From assembly GCA_034359265.1 (NCBI GenBank), contig CP136891.1, forward strand, positions 63,464,001 through 63,528,000: 64,000 nt of DNA, written 5' to 3'. The translations under genes and the position numbers were made by a program. This DNA comes from Canna indica. Its lineage: Eukaryota > Streptophyta > Magnoliopsida > Zingiberales > Cannaceae. Each line of letters begins with the position of its first letter. Within the stretch, counting starts at the first letter, position 1. This document shows, piece after piece, positions 1 to 10,739 of the stretch. The notes beneath the pieces were generated by a model that was not told where the DNA came from, ran no database searches, and saw only the letters and a program-made list of their open reading frames with translations.

Positions 1-305
1 GGAGACTCTCCGGTGAAAATTCCCAAAGTCTAAGGAAACAAATTTAATCTAGTAAAGTTAAGTTGAAAACCCTAAGCGGAGTGCTTAGGGAAGGATTCTG
101 AACCAGTATAAATTGATCATGTTTGCATTGTCATTTGCTTGTGATGTTACTAGTGCTTAATTGTTTCATTTATCGCTTCAGCACTTTTTTAGCTAGTTGA
201 GTTGTGTTTTTGTCTAATTAATCAAGAAACAATTAAAATCGAAATTAGACAAAAGATTAGTGAACACACTATTCACCCCTCTATGGTGTGGTCATTCGTC
301 TATCA
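1..305 (+). repeat. 3' part of a Sire-type copia LTR
   Basis: The segment matches, in inverted orientation, the 3' part of the LTR at 463-2129, and shares its layout with the 3' end of the nested copia LTRs (a 'ctaagcggagtgcttagg'-type hairpin, an 'accagtataaat' box, then 'cactattcacccctct'). It ends near 'gtctatca' at 305. No tRNA primer site follows, so it is a 3' LTR or a solo LTR. The window starts inside it, so its 5' end is not visible. Positions 306-457 after it are unassigned spacer. Confidence 0.6.
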
Positions 306-1217
306 GTGCGTCATGTCCGTTTATACTGCAAGTCGAGCGAGAATATCTCGCGTAATTCATGGGGATATGCCATGAATGGGTTGATATTTATCCATAAGAT
401 AATGGGATTATTACTCTTGAATCCCTGAAATAAATAAAGAATGTTGGTATCCTTGTATGGTGTATTGACGAAATGGCCACACTAGAGGGGAGGTGAATAG
501 TATATTATCTAAATCTTTCGCCTAATTCCGATTTTAATCGTTTACTTGATTACTTAGGCAAGTTACAATTTATCAACTAAATGCGGAAGCTATAATAAAA
601 CAATTAAGCACAAACAAAGATAACAATGCTAATACAATGATTTATAGTGGTTCGGCCTCAATGCCTACTCTACAACCTAAGCACCCCGCTTAGGATTTCC
701 AAACTAAGTTTACTAGATTATATCGTTTCTCTTATAAAGATGATTTTACAACCGGAAAGTCTCCGCTCTCAAACCGAAGGTACTTCCACACCCGGAAGTA
801 TCTCGCCTTCCTACCGAGAGCACTCTCTCATCTCAACTTAAGGGACAACTCAACTAATCCTAGTAAACTACGTTTACACCGGTGGATTTAAACCTCAAAC
901 ACCAAGGCTGTCATCCAATTTCAAGACCCACACTCTAGGTCTTACACAAACTCAAATACAAAGAAATAATAAGAAAATGCAACACTAAATGGAGCAATAA
1001 ATCAAACAATAAGTTACTTAGCTCCACAACAAGATTCCTAGCTTCCTCTTGATGCCTTTGATGATGAAGCAATGAAGTAAAGGCTTAATCAAGGAGATGA
1101 AAGGTTCAAGCTAGGGTTTTCACAAGATTTGCCCAATGAAGGCTTAAAATTGATCAAGAGATGGCTCAAGAAGGTTAGAGGTGATCAACATCATGAAGGA
1201 AGGCTCTCATGGCTTCC

Positions 1218-1225
1218 TATTTATA
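1218..1225 (-). promoter_or_regulatory. LTR TATA box
   Basis: Minus-strand TATAAATA lies in the solo LTR just downstream of its palindromic modules. This is the same arrangement as the TATAAATA at 20310-20317 in the nested copia LTR, so it probably marked the LTR transcription start. Confidence 0.5.
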
Positions 1226-1284
1226 AGCCATGAAGAGAAGAGAGAGCTCCATCTTCTCAACGAGTGAATTTTTGCCCGTTACCG

Positions 1285-1450
1285 ACCACCGATCGCTTGT
1301 CCGGTCGACTGACCAAGCGACCGGAGCACTCTGCCCATTCTGGGCAACGTTCGGCCGATCGATCGGTCGATCGAAATGCCGTCGGTCGATCGAAATGCCG
1401 TCGGTCGATCGAAATGCCTTCGGTCGACTAGTCGGTCGATCGAACCTAGG
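1285..1450 (-). repeat. Palindromic TCGATCGA/GGTCGATCG modules in LTR U3
   Basis: A cluster of GGTCGATCG and GGTCGACT motifs. Between 1365 and 1421 there are three consecutive 19-bp units (ggtcgatcgaaatgccgtc, with one base changed in the third). The cluster sits upstream of the LTR TATA box. Equivalent modules occur in the nested copia LTRs. Confidence 0.8.
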
Positions 1451-1559
1451 CAAGGTAGTTTGGTTAGGCTAGATTTTTTGCTCGTTTGGGTTCCGTCTTT
1501 GCTAAGTCTACTTATATAATATTTACTAACTTTAAAACATAAATGTTATATAAGGATTA

Positions 1560-1571
1560 CCCCCCCCCCCC
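1560..1571 (+). repeat. C12 homopolymer
   Basis: Twelve consecutive C within the solo LTR; low complexity only. Confidence 0.9.
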
Positions 1572-2134
1572 ATTTGGATTCAATAAAAATATCTAAAAAA
1601 TTAAAATCCTTAAGAAACAAAATCTAGTTTTTGGGGTCTAGTACAAATTTCTGGAAAACGGAAATTTTCTAATCTACCGGGTCAAATATGGGTATGCTAT
1701 AGACTTCCAAAAATTCCTTTAAAATACCTTGTTATCTAGTTTTTACCCAATGAACAATCACCGCCATTTTTTGTGTCAAGAAAATGTCTAAGTCATATAG
1801 CCCTCCAAGGAGCTCCCTAGGCTTAGTGAATTTCATGGCGGTTTTCGGGTTTTCATGTTTTGGGATTCGGGTTTGATTTTTTTGGGTTCTTTGCATCATA
1901 AAGAGGATTACATCATAAACTAGACACCCTAAACTTTAAGTTTTCGAAGAATCCCGAACGACGACGAGCGTCCTTGTCGATTTCTTCGATTTCTCCTATT
2001 TTTCCGATCGGGGACGTCGTGCGCTAACCGATATGGAACCTGAAAATAACTTTCCATGAAATCATTAGTTTCATGTTTGTTATCATCAAAACTGAGATTA
2101 AGACCAAGGTAGAAAACCTTAGGCCAACATGGTG

Positions 2135-2572
2135 GAGCCCCCGGGCTAGGTTGTAGTTTATATGAATTTAGTTCCTGAGTGTGGGCGCTTTTTATAGCGT
2201 TGTTCATTGGGTCGGGTCGACCCAATGAACCCGAGAACCCAACCTGATCTATTTGGGTTGGGTCAGGTACAATCCTATCAAACCCGACCATAATCGGGTT
2301 GGGTCTCAAGTTTTAGAATTTGAAACCTATTGACCCAAGACCCGACCCGATGACCCGATCGATTATTTGGTTGGGTCGATTTTTTTCCAAACCCTACTTG
2401 ACCTAACCTGTGAACATCCGTAGCTTCTGGGCTTGATCTCACCATGCCCAAAGAGTTAGTGTAGTCCAATGTTAAGTTATATTTTTTATGGTGGTTTTCC
2501 TTGCTTACCATTTCTTTCTTTCCTACCTGCATCTATTATACTACACTAATGTGATGTCCCATGCCTGCATCT
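2135..2572. other. Spacer with GGGTCGGGT-type repeats
   Basis: No gene. Positions 2210-2410 are full of short 'gggtcgggtcgaccc', 'gggttgggtc' and 'gacccgacccgatgaccc' motifs on both strands, a low-complexity dispersed plant repeat. The 2526-2582 stretch holds two copies of 'cctgcatctattatactac' (one with a G change), the second of which became the LINE target site. Confidence 0.5.
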
Positions 2573-2582
2573 AGTATACTAC

Positions 2583-2773
2583 CCATGTCCCATCGCCTCC
2601 CCACTAGGGCTAGACTAGCATACATGGGCCTTAACATTACTGCTTCCTGCCCTTTCTGTAATAATGTATCCGAAACTATTGAACACTTGTTCCTTTTTTG
2701 CCCTTTTTCCCTCAGTATATGGAATCTAGTCTATGAGAAAATTGGGGTTGTTGTTAGCCTTCCAACTGTTTGA
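2583..2773 (+). pseudogene. LINE ORF2 zinc-binding (zf-RVT) fragment
   Basis: The translation carries RLPTRARLAYMG and then CPFCNNVSETIEHLFLFCPF, the C-x2-C...H-x4-C pattern of the zf-RVT domain that follows reverse transcriptase in plant LINEs. A stop at 2771-2773 ends the frame. The sequence from there to 2881 still resembles the linker (WYIWHARNLL) in another frame, so a frameshift plus stops separate it from the RNase H part. It is not functional. Confidence 0.75.
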
Positions 2774-2881
2774 GACCCTGACACTTGGTTTTTTTCTAGC
2801 CCTCCGCATCCTAGAGGAACCTCCTACTGACCTGCGTTAATTACCAATGGATGTTGGTACATCTGGCATGCTAGAAATCTC

Positions 2882-3502
2882 TTGGTGCATGAAGTTAGGC
2901 AGCCTACCCCTATGGCCTTAGTGACGCAAATTATTACTTTTACTAAATCATATTTCAGTATATTAAAACCTGAGGGCAATTCAATAAGTAAATCTTTCAT
3001 GGTTAAATGGAGTCCTCCGCCACAGGGCCTTCTTAAGATTAATTATGACGCTTCGTTTGCAAACAATGTAGGAGGTTTGGGTGCTGTGATTCGATCTTCT
3101 GAAGGCTGCTGTTTTTTTGTTCAGAGTACTTCTGTAACTGGAAATTCTGCATTATATTTAGAGGCTCTGGCAATTAAAAACTCTTTGATTTTTTCTTTGG
3201 AGCAAAATCTCTCGCGTTTTCAAGTGGAGACCGACTCCAAAATTTTGGTTGATGTGCTGAACAAAAAGATGGATGTGCCATGGGAACTTAAGTCGGTGGT
3301 TGCGGATATTTTTTTCTTATCTCTTCAATGTAATGTTGAAAATTTCATGTTTTGTTATAGAGAAGCGAATAAAGCTGCCCATTGGGCAGCACACAGAGCT
3401 CGACGAGATAGAGATGTTTTGGTTTGGTTGTCAATTAGACCTCCTGACTTGGAGGAAATTTTGTATACTAACCTTTTTGACCTTGGCTTTGTCAGGAATT
3501 AA
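2882..3502 (+). pseudogene. LINE ORF2 RNase H domain
   Basis: An open frame of 206 codons matching the plant LINE-type RNase H (RVT_3). The catalytic acidic residues are visible in order: D in KINYDASF, E in LYLEALAIK, D in VETDSKI, and the NKAAHWAAH motif near the C-terminus, where plant LINEs carry the last active-site position. It ends with the IRPPDLEEIL tail also seen in the second LINE at 35.2 kb. The domain itself is unbroken, but it lacks the rest of ORF2, so it is a remnant, not a gene. The first ATG is not a genuine start; the frame opened from upstream. Confidence 0.78.
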
Positions 3503-3543
3503 TCTAGTCATTTCTTTTTTCTGGTAAAAAAAAAGTATACTAC

Positions 3544-6500
3544 TATATATATATTGTTATGATCTTCCATGCCTGATGGGTACAGATAAAATTCTAGCCG
3601 CACTTATCTTATTATACTAGATGTAATACTCATGCTTTGCACGGTTAAAATATGATTTTAAAAATAAAAATTTTAAAATTGAATTTTATATTTTAATATA
3701 TTATTATATATTCTATGATTTTATAAATAAAAAAGTTTATCATTTTTTTATATTTTCTGACGTAATTTCAATTTGAGATTATACAAATTTAGATTTAAAA
3801 TTGATTTTTAAAATTTTAGAAAAATAATTAGTTTAAATTAAATTTGTAACTATAATTTAATATTCTTGATAATTTAAATTTAAATATTTGTATACCTAGA
3901 TTTTTTAGAAATAAATTAGCATATTATTATCATATTATAAAAGAATTATATTTTTAAAAATAAAAAATGATACTTAATTTAATGGACATAAAATTTTTCC
4001 AATTAATCATACGTATATACGAAAATAAAATAAAATTTAAAATTAAACATTCATAATATAATATATAAGATTTTAAAATTATGTAGACATAATTACTTTG
4101 ATTTTAATCAAATAAAAATTAATAAAATTCAAAATTAAGCATGTTTAGTTAAGCGGGCATAACAAAATTCAATATTTCATAAATAGTTATTCACATTTGA
4201 AATTAATTAAACTCAAAATTTTGAAAATTGAGCTTCATTAATTGCAAATCAAATAAGTTTACTTAAATGGATTTGAAAAATTGAAATTAAATGCATAATT
4301 ATGGAAGGAAAATAAAATTCACGATTAATAAAATTCAAAATTAATTAAAAATTATAAACTAAATTGAAAGGAAATTAAATTATTTTATATGAAATTTTTG
4401 AAAATGAGAATAATTAATTGAAAATGAATGTCAAAATATGAGAATTTAGAAATTAATTTCCATTAATTAATAAAATTTAAATTAATAAAATTTAAAATTA
4501 ATATGCATTTAAATAATTAATACATTTTGAAATTTATTATAAATAATTAAAAGGATTCAAAATTTTACAAATTAATCACTGTCTACTTCGAAATTAAACA
4601 TACTTAATTAGAACTGAAACCCGTTTAATTTAATACTCGGAAAATTTCTAATTAATCAAACATAATTATGGAGTAAAAAAAATAAAAATAAAAATTGTAT
4701 AATATAATATATAAGATTTAAAAATTAAGCTGACATAATTAATTTAATTATAATCATACGGAAATTATAAAATTCAAAATTAAGCATGTTTAATTAAGCA
4801 AACATAATAAAATTTGAAACTAAGATTTAATTTATTTTTTTAAAAAAAATCAAATTTCATAAATAATTCTCAACATTTGTAATTAATTAAATTTGAAATT
4901 TTAAAAAATTAAGCATTATTAATTGAAAGGAAAATAAAATTCAGCATTAATAAAATTTAAAACTAATTTAATATGGAAATTAATTTTCAAATTATAATTA
5001 ATTTAGTTCAAAAATTTAAAATTAAGCACGATTAAAATGTAGTTTTAAAAACAGAAGTTTTAAAATTGAATTTTATATTTTTAATATATTATTATATATT
5101 CCGTGGTTTTATAAATAAAAAAGTTTAAAATTAAATTTTAATATTTTAATATATTATTATATATAAATAGAATAGTTTATCAATTTTTCTTTTGATATTT
5201 GTTTAACATAATTTCAATTTAATATTATATAAATTTAGATTTAAAATTAATTTTTAAAATTTTAGAAAAATAATTATTTTAAATTAAATTTTAAATTAAA
5301 TTTTAAATTAAATTTATAACTATAATTTAATATCCTTAATAATTTAAATTTAAATATTTGTATACCTAGATTTTTAGAAATAAGTTAGCATATTATTATC
5401 ATATTATAATAGAATTATTTTTTTAAGAATAAAAGTCGATATTTAATTGGATAATATATTCAGTGAATCCTACTTAATTCAATGATCTCGAAAAATTTCC
5501 AATTAATCGTACATGTATACAGAGTGAAAATAAAATTTATAATTAAAAATGCATAATATAATATATATATAATATTTTAAAATTAAACATACATAATTAA
5601 TTTGATCCTAATCAGATAAAAATTAATAAAATTCAAAATTAAGCATGTTTAGTTAAGGGGGCATAACAAAATTCAATATTTCATAAATATTTATTCACAT
5701 TTGAAATTAATTAAACTCATAATTTTGATAATTGAGCTTGATTAATTTGAAATCAAGCATGCTTACTTAAATGGATTTGAAAAATTAAATGCATAATTAT
5801 GGAAGGAAAATAAAATTCACGATTAATAAAATTTAAAATTAATTAAAATTTATAAATTAAATTGAAAGGAAATTAAAATTATTTTATATGAAAATTTTTA
5901 AAATAAGAATAATTAATTGAAAATGAATGTGAAAATATGAAAATTTTAATTTAAACATTTAGAAATTAATTACCATTAATTAATCAAATTTAAATTAATA
6001 AAATTTAAAATTACTAAACATGCATAATATAATATATAAGATTTGAAAATTAAGCTGACATAATTAATTTAATTATAATCATATGAAAATTAATAAATTC
6101 AAAATTAAGCATCTTTAATTAAGCAGACATAATAAAATTCGAAATTAAGATTTAATTTATTTTAAAAAAATTAGAATTTCATAAATAATTCTCAACATTT
6201 GTAATTAATTAAATTCAAAAAGTTAAAAAGTTAAACATTATTAATTGAAGGGAAAATAAAATTCACCATTAATAAAATTCAAAATTAATTTAATATTAAA
6301 ATTATTTTTCAAATTGTAATAAATTTAATTCAAAATTTTAAAAGTGAAGAATGATTAATTGAAAGAAAAATAAAATTCACCATTAATAAAATTTGAAATT
6401 AATTTAATATGAAATTTAATTTTCAAAATTAAATTAGAAGGAAATTAAAGTAGTTTCATTTGATAATTACAAGTTGAAGATTTAAAAATTAAGCATATGA

Positions 6501-6620
6501 AAATAAAAATATAAGTGGTGTAAATTAAATTGTAAAAACAAAGTTAAAAAATGAGAGAGTGGGAGAAATTTAGACAGGAAGAAGTTGTTTCTTTTATATA
6601 TATATATATATATCTAAAAT
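3544..6620. repeat. AT-rich block with a diverged 1.4-1.5-kb direct duplication
   Basis: No gene. The block beginning at 3640 ('gaattttatattttaatatattattatat', 'tacctagattttt', 'agcatgtttagttaag', 'ggaaggaaaataaaattcac') is repeated from about 5035 onward in the same order, with an offset of about 1.39 kb at the start and 1.50 kb further in. The two copies therefore differ by indels of about 0.1 kb. It starts after 'actagatgtaatactcatgctttgcacgg' and ends in a (TA)n tract at 6595-6613. It may be a non-autonomous element, but no clear termini were established. Confidence 0.6.
6595..6613. repeat. (TA)n microsatellite
   Basis: Alternating TA of about 19 bases following 'gaagttgtttctttta'. The same context ('gaagtcatttcttgttta') precedes the (AT)17 tract at 11701. 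Confidence 0.85.
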
Positions 6621-6964
6621 AGATAGATACATAGAACTAATTGATTATGCTTCAAATCATATATTAACTTGCTGACTCAAATTATTTCACATTGTTGTCA
6701 ACTATTTCATATTAGCCTAAAATTCAACTCTCTCCATTGATGCCTCTCCATGTTGTGGATATATAAACATATATAATTTGTCATGTTTCGGTTTATTATG
6801 TTGAGAAAATAACACAAATAAAAATTTCATATTTATTTTGCTTGGCTTGGGTAAGCATAGAAAAATATTTCTAAGTATGAATATTAAGTAAACCCATCTT
6901 GAAAATGAAGTTCATGCTAGAAAGCGCTGAGTTTTAATAAAAAGATCTACAAGTTGATGTGCAG

Positions 6965-7680
6965 AACATATGGGCAACAGCTCGCGAACATATTTATTTT
7001 GCTAGGGCCGAGTTCGAACACAAACGATCTCGACTCATTTATGTTCGCGAACATGCTCGTTTGTTGTTCGTGAACATGCTCGTTTAAATACTCGTTTATT
7101 GTTCGTAAACGAGCTCGTTTAAATACTAGCTAGTTTATTGTTCATGAATAAGCTCGTTTAAATATTTGTTTAAGTACTCGATTAACGTTCGTGAACAAGC
7201 TCGCTTAAAAACTCGTCTAATATTTACGAACGAAGTTCACTACAACATAATTGACCTATAGAGACACAAAATTAGATACAAATTAAATTTTTATTTCTAA
7301 ATCTTCTCATTTAGAGACTAATAGACACAAAATTTATTTCTAATTAGCCTCTAAAGATCTACAAAAATAATAATAATAAAATCACTTAATTGATTTGTCT
7401 CTAAGCTATAAAAATACCAGCAACATAGTCACCTAATTGATCTGACTCTAAATTTATTTTTAGAGACTAATTAGGAATAAATTTTGTATCTATTAGTCTC
7501 TAAATATGAAGATTTAGAAATAAAAATCTAATTTATCTCTAATTATATGTCTCTATAGGTCAATTGTGTTGTAGTAGTTGTTAACTATTTAACTACTTGT
7601 TTAATATTCGTGAGGAGCTCGTTTAAATACTTGTTTAACAACCGATATATTGTTTGCGAACAATTCGTTTAATTATGTAT
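6965..7680. repeat. Degenerate GTTCGTGAACAAGCTCG tandem repeats
   Basis: Repeated short inverted motifs of the form gttcgtgaacatgctcgttt...actcgttta, with a period of roughly 40 bp, from about 7015 to 7230, resuming at 7577 after a MITE insertion. Each unit is itself palindromic (GTTCGTGAAC, GAGCTC). This resembles subterminal or internal repeats of plant DNA transposons, but no flanking termini were identified. Confidence 0.6.
7238..7576. mobile_element. CACTA-type hairpin MITE with 3-bp TSD
   Basis: Starts cactacaacataattgacc and ends ggtcaattgtgttgtagta. The terminal inverted repeats of about 29 bp differ at two positions, and the similarity extends inward for about 130 bp on each side, so most of the 339-bp element can fold into one hairpin. 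GTT flanks both ends (7235-7237 and 7577-7579), matching the 3-bp target duplication of CACTA elements. No coding capacity. It split a GTTCGTGAAC-type repeat. Confidence 0.85.
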
Positions 7681-8687
7681 TTATAATATTAACTATTAAA
7701 ATTTAAAACTAATAACTTTCTTCGATAAAAATAATAATAAATTTTAAAAACTAGAAAAAAAAAATATACATCAACAGTAAGAATTCTTATATTTTATAAT
7801 TTGGCAAGTATAAAAATACAATATCATAAACTATTTTTATTATAAAATTGAAATTATATTTTAAATCTTGTTTATCTTTATTTTAATTGTAAAAATATAA
7901 TTAAAAAATATTTCAATTAAATAATTTTGATTCTCTTTATCGTTTATTTTAAGAAGTAAAATATTGTAATTAAATTAATGAAATTTTGATTCTCTTTACA
8001 TTTTTTTCATGAATTTTTGTAATTTTTAGTATTAAAATAACAAAAATTATTTCTCCAAAATTTTAAATTCATTTATCATTTAATATATATATATATTTTC
8101 TAATTTTTTTCTTATAATGATTGATGAAATTTAATATTTCATCAATTTTTATAATCTATTTTTTCAAATCGACATTCCATCACATTTTATATTTTATCGT
8201 ATATTATTTCACTTTATAATAAAATTATTATTTGTTAATATTATTTACATATATTTGTCATGATTAAAATAAATTAATTGGACATTTGACCACGAGTCGT
8301 TATGTCTAGCGGTTCGAGCCCTAAAGATTCGGTCATGTTTGTCGTGACATTTATCATTTGACTTTCAAATGCAATTGTTTTATTGTTTTATTAATGAGTT
8401 CAAGCAGAGCTTAAACACGATTGAAAATAAATGAGTCTATTCAAACAAGCCAATATAATAATACTTAGCTTTGCTCGACTCATTTTTATGATTTTGTCAA
8501 AATTCTCTATAATATATTTTTTAGTAATAATTAAAATAATAACTATTAACTAGTTGTTTAAAATAATAATTTTATTTTTTATTATTAATAACCGGTTATT
8601 CTTAATAAATACTTCTTAATTAGTTATTTCTATAATTAATAATTTTTATTATAAGTAATTAGTTATTAAATAGTAACTAACTATTAT
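7681..8687. other. AT-rich spacer, no gene seen
   Basis: Low-complexity AT-rich DNA. A short segment at 8285-8335 has a B-box-like ggttcgagccc but no tRNA fold or A box was found. 8520-8687 is rich in TAGTTATT/AATAACTA motifs that recur at 37.6-37.96 kb. Confidence 0.5.
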
Positions 8688-8905
8688 TGTTGGGATGTGT
8701 GGCGATTGATAAATTCAACCACCTTTATGTTGCGCTACGCAGAAGTTTTTAGCGGTCCATATTTTCACAATATATATTGCAAAGTAATATATCGCTTGTA
8801 TTTAAAAATCTAAGAAGAAACATAAGCAATTTTGTCAAACCACGTAAATCTTGTGTGTTTTGAATTTTTTTTCTCTTTCTCCTGTGCTTGATATATTTTC
8901 CAACA
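8688..8905 (+). mobile_element. Small solo LTR (TRIM/copia-like)
   Basis: A 218-bp unit that starts TGTTGGGATG and ends TTTTCCAACA, giving the TGTTGG...CCAACA terminal inverted repeat of many LTRs. The flanking pentamers are attat (8683-8687) and attag (8906-8910), a target duplication with one mismatch. It is the least AT-rich stretch of its surroundings. The orientation is arbitrary. No internal domain or primer site follows. Confidence 0.6.
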
Positions 8906-10739
8906 ATTAGTAGTAAATAATTATTTCGTATTGAATTATTATCTAATAACTAGTCGAAAACTCTGCGCGTTGCATAATTATATGTGTATATACATAATTT
9001 AAATAAATTTTAAAAATTATGATAAATAAAATTATCAAAATTAGTTTAAATTAAATTATAATTTAAAATAATAATATCCATACCTAAATAATTAAAAAGT
9101 AATAAAAATACCGTATATATATAATTTATAAGGGTAAACAAAACAGTAAATATTAATTTAATTTAATTTATATAATTATGAAAGAGAAAATATACGTATC
9201 TCCTGTTAAATATAATTTTTTATTGCTTAAAATTCACCAAACATAATAATATATTCTTAAATATTAAAAATTATATAAATCAAAACTTCATGTAATTTAT
9301 GATTATATTTAAATGTTACAATTCATCCAACACAATAATATATTCATAAATATTAAAAATTATATAAATTAAAACTCAATGTAATTTATTTTTATATATA
9401 AACTAGCTACAATACCCGCGCATTACACGATTAATTTGTAATTTTAAAAAAAAATCAAAATTGAAGATTATATTTTAATATATGTTTATATACAAAGAGA
9501 ATAGTTGATCAAATTTTTTTTGATATATTCAAATTTTGTAATAAAAATTTAATTTGAAATTATATAAACTTAAATTTAGAACTAATTTTTATAATTTTAA
9601 AAAATATTTATTTAAAATTTAAATTGTAAATTAATTTATAATTTAAAATGTAACTTAAATTTTATCTATAATTTAATATTGTTAATAATTTAAAAATAAT
9701 AGAATTAAATAATTGTATATCTAAATTTTTCAAGAATATGTTACTATATTATTAATATTTTACAGAAAAGTATAAAATTTAATTTTATATTTTTAATATA
9801 TTATTATATATAAATAGAATAGTCTAATGATTTTTTTTTATATTTTCACATTTTAAAATATAATTTTAATTTGAAATTATATAAATTTAAATTTAAAACT
9901 ATTTTTATATTTTAATAAAAAATAATTATTTTAAACTTCAATTATAAATTAATTTTTAATTTTAATTAAATTAAATTTGTGACAATAATTTAATATTCAT
10001 AATAACTAAAATTAAAATTTTAAAAATTAAATATTTCTATACCTATATTTTCAGAAATAAGTTAAAGTATTATTATCATATTATAAAAAAATATTTTACA
10101 ATAAAATCCAATAGTAAGATATATAAATTAAATTGTGATTTTAAATAATAATATATAAATATACAATAAAGTAATATATATTAATTTGATTTGATTTATA
10201 TAATTATAAAAGTGTGCACGTATATTTATATAGTTTAATTTAAAATAATTATAAGAATTAAAAAGGTAAAATATGAATTGTGATTAATAATTATTTTTAA
10301 CAATATGTTCATATAAAAAAAACATATGAAAAATAAAAATTCATATAAATAAATTTATAACCTAGTGTGCCATACAAAATAAAATATCAATAAGATATAA
10401 ATCTAAGAATGCTAACAATCCACATTACTTTGTTTCTTTTTGAATAAAAAATTAAACCAATAATTTTAAAAATAGAAAAATTAAAACTATTTCAAAACAA
10501 ATAATACTATATATTTATTTAAGAAAAAATAAATAGAAAAAATAAAATGAGAAACTATTAATAATTATAAGAGTAAACATCAAATATAATGCAAATATAA
10601 AATAGAGTATATTAATTAAAAATTTATAAGTATAGATAATTATTTCAAAAATAAGAAATTTGAAATATTTTTTTATTTCAAAAATAAAGGAAAAATAATA
10701 TTTCATAAATACAAAAGTAATATTAAAAATAATTATATA

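Larger units (their letters stand above)
463..2129 (-). mobile_element. Solo LTR of a Sire-type copia retrotransposon
   Basis: Read on the minus strand, it starts at 2129 with TGTTGGCCTAAGG followed about 40 bases later by 'ttttgatgataacaaacatg'. That is the same start as the nested copia LTR at 19533. It ends with the 'ctattcacctcccctctagtgtgg' type of tail near 463. The 5-bp sequence TGGTG flanks both ends (458-462 and 2130-2134) as a target site duplication, which indicates a solo LTR left by LTR-LTR recombination. The length is about 1.67 kb. The terminal bases read TG...TA, not TG...CA, so the 3' end may be off by a few bases. No coding sequence is present; open frames here are chance. 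Confidence 0.68.
2583..3533 (+). mobile_element. 5'-truncated L1-type LINE
   Basis: The last part of a plant LINE ORF2 followed by a short A-run at 3526-3534. The 10-bp sequence agtatactac is found immediately before (2573-2582) and after (3534-3543) the element, a target site duplication typical of target-primed reverse transcription. Only the zinc-binding and RNase H parts remain; the endonuclease and reverse transcriptase were never copied in. Length 951 bp. Confidence 0.82.

Noticed and set aside
647..1472. Short open frames over the left solo LTR
   Set aside because: They lie in LTR sequence and the longer ones translate palindromic repeats (VDRSID-type peptides).
1929..2532. Minus-strand frames of 126 and 84 codons
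   Set aside because: One covers the LTR start and the other GGGTCGGGT repeats; no domain or codon signal.
8285..8335. B-box-like ggttcgagccc, possible tRNA gene or SINE
   Set aside because: No A box at the right distance, no cloverleaf and no SINE-like tail could be traced.
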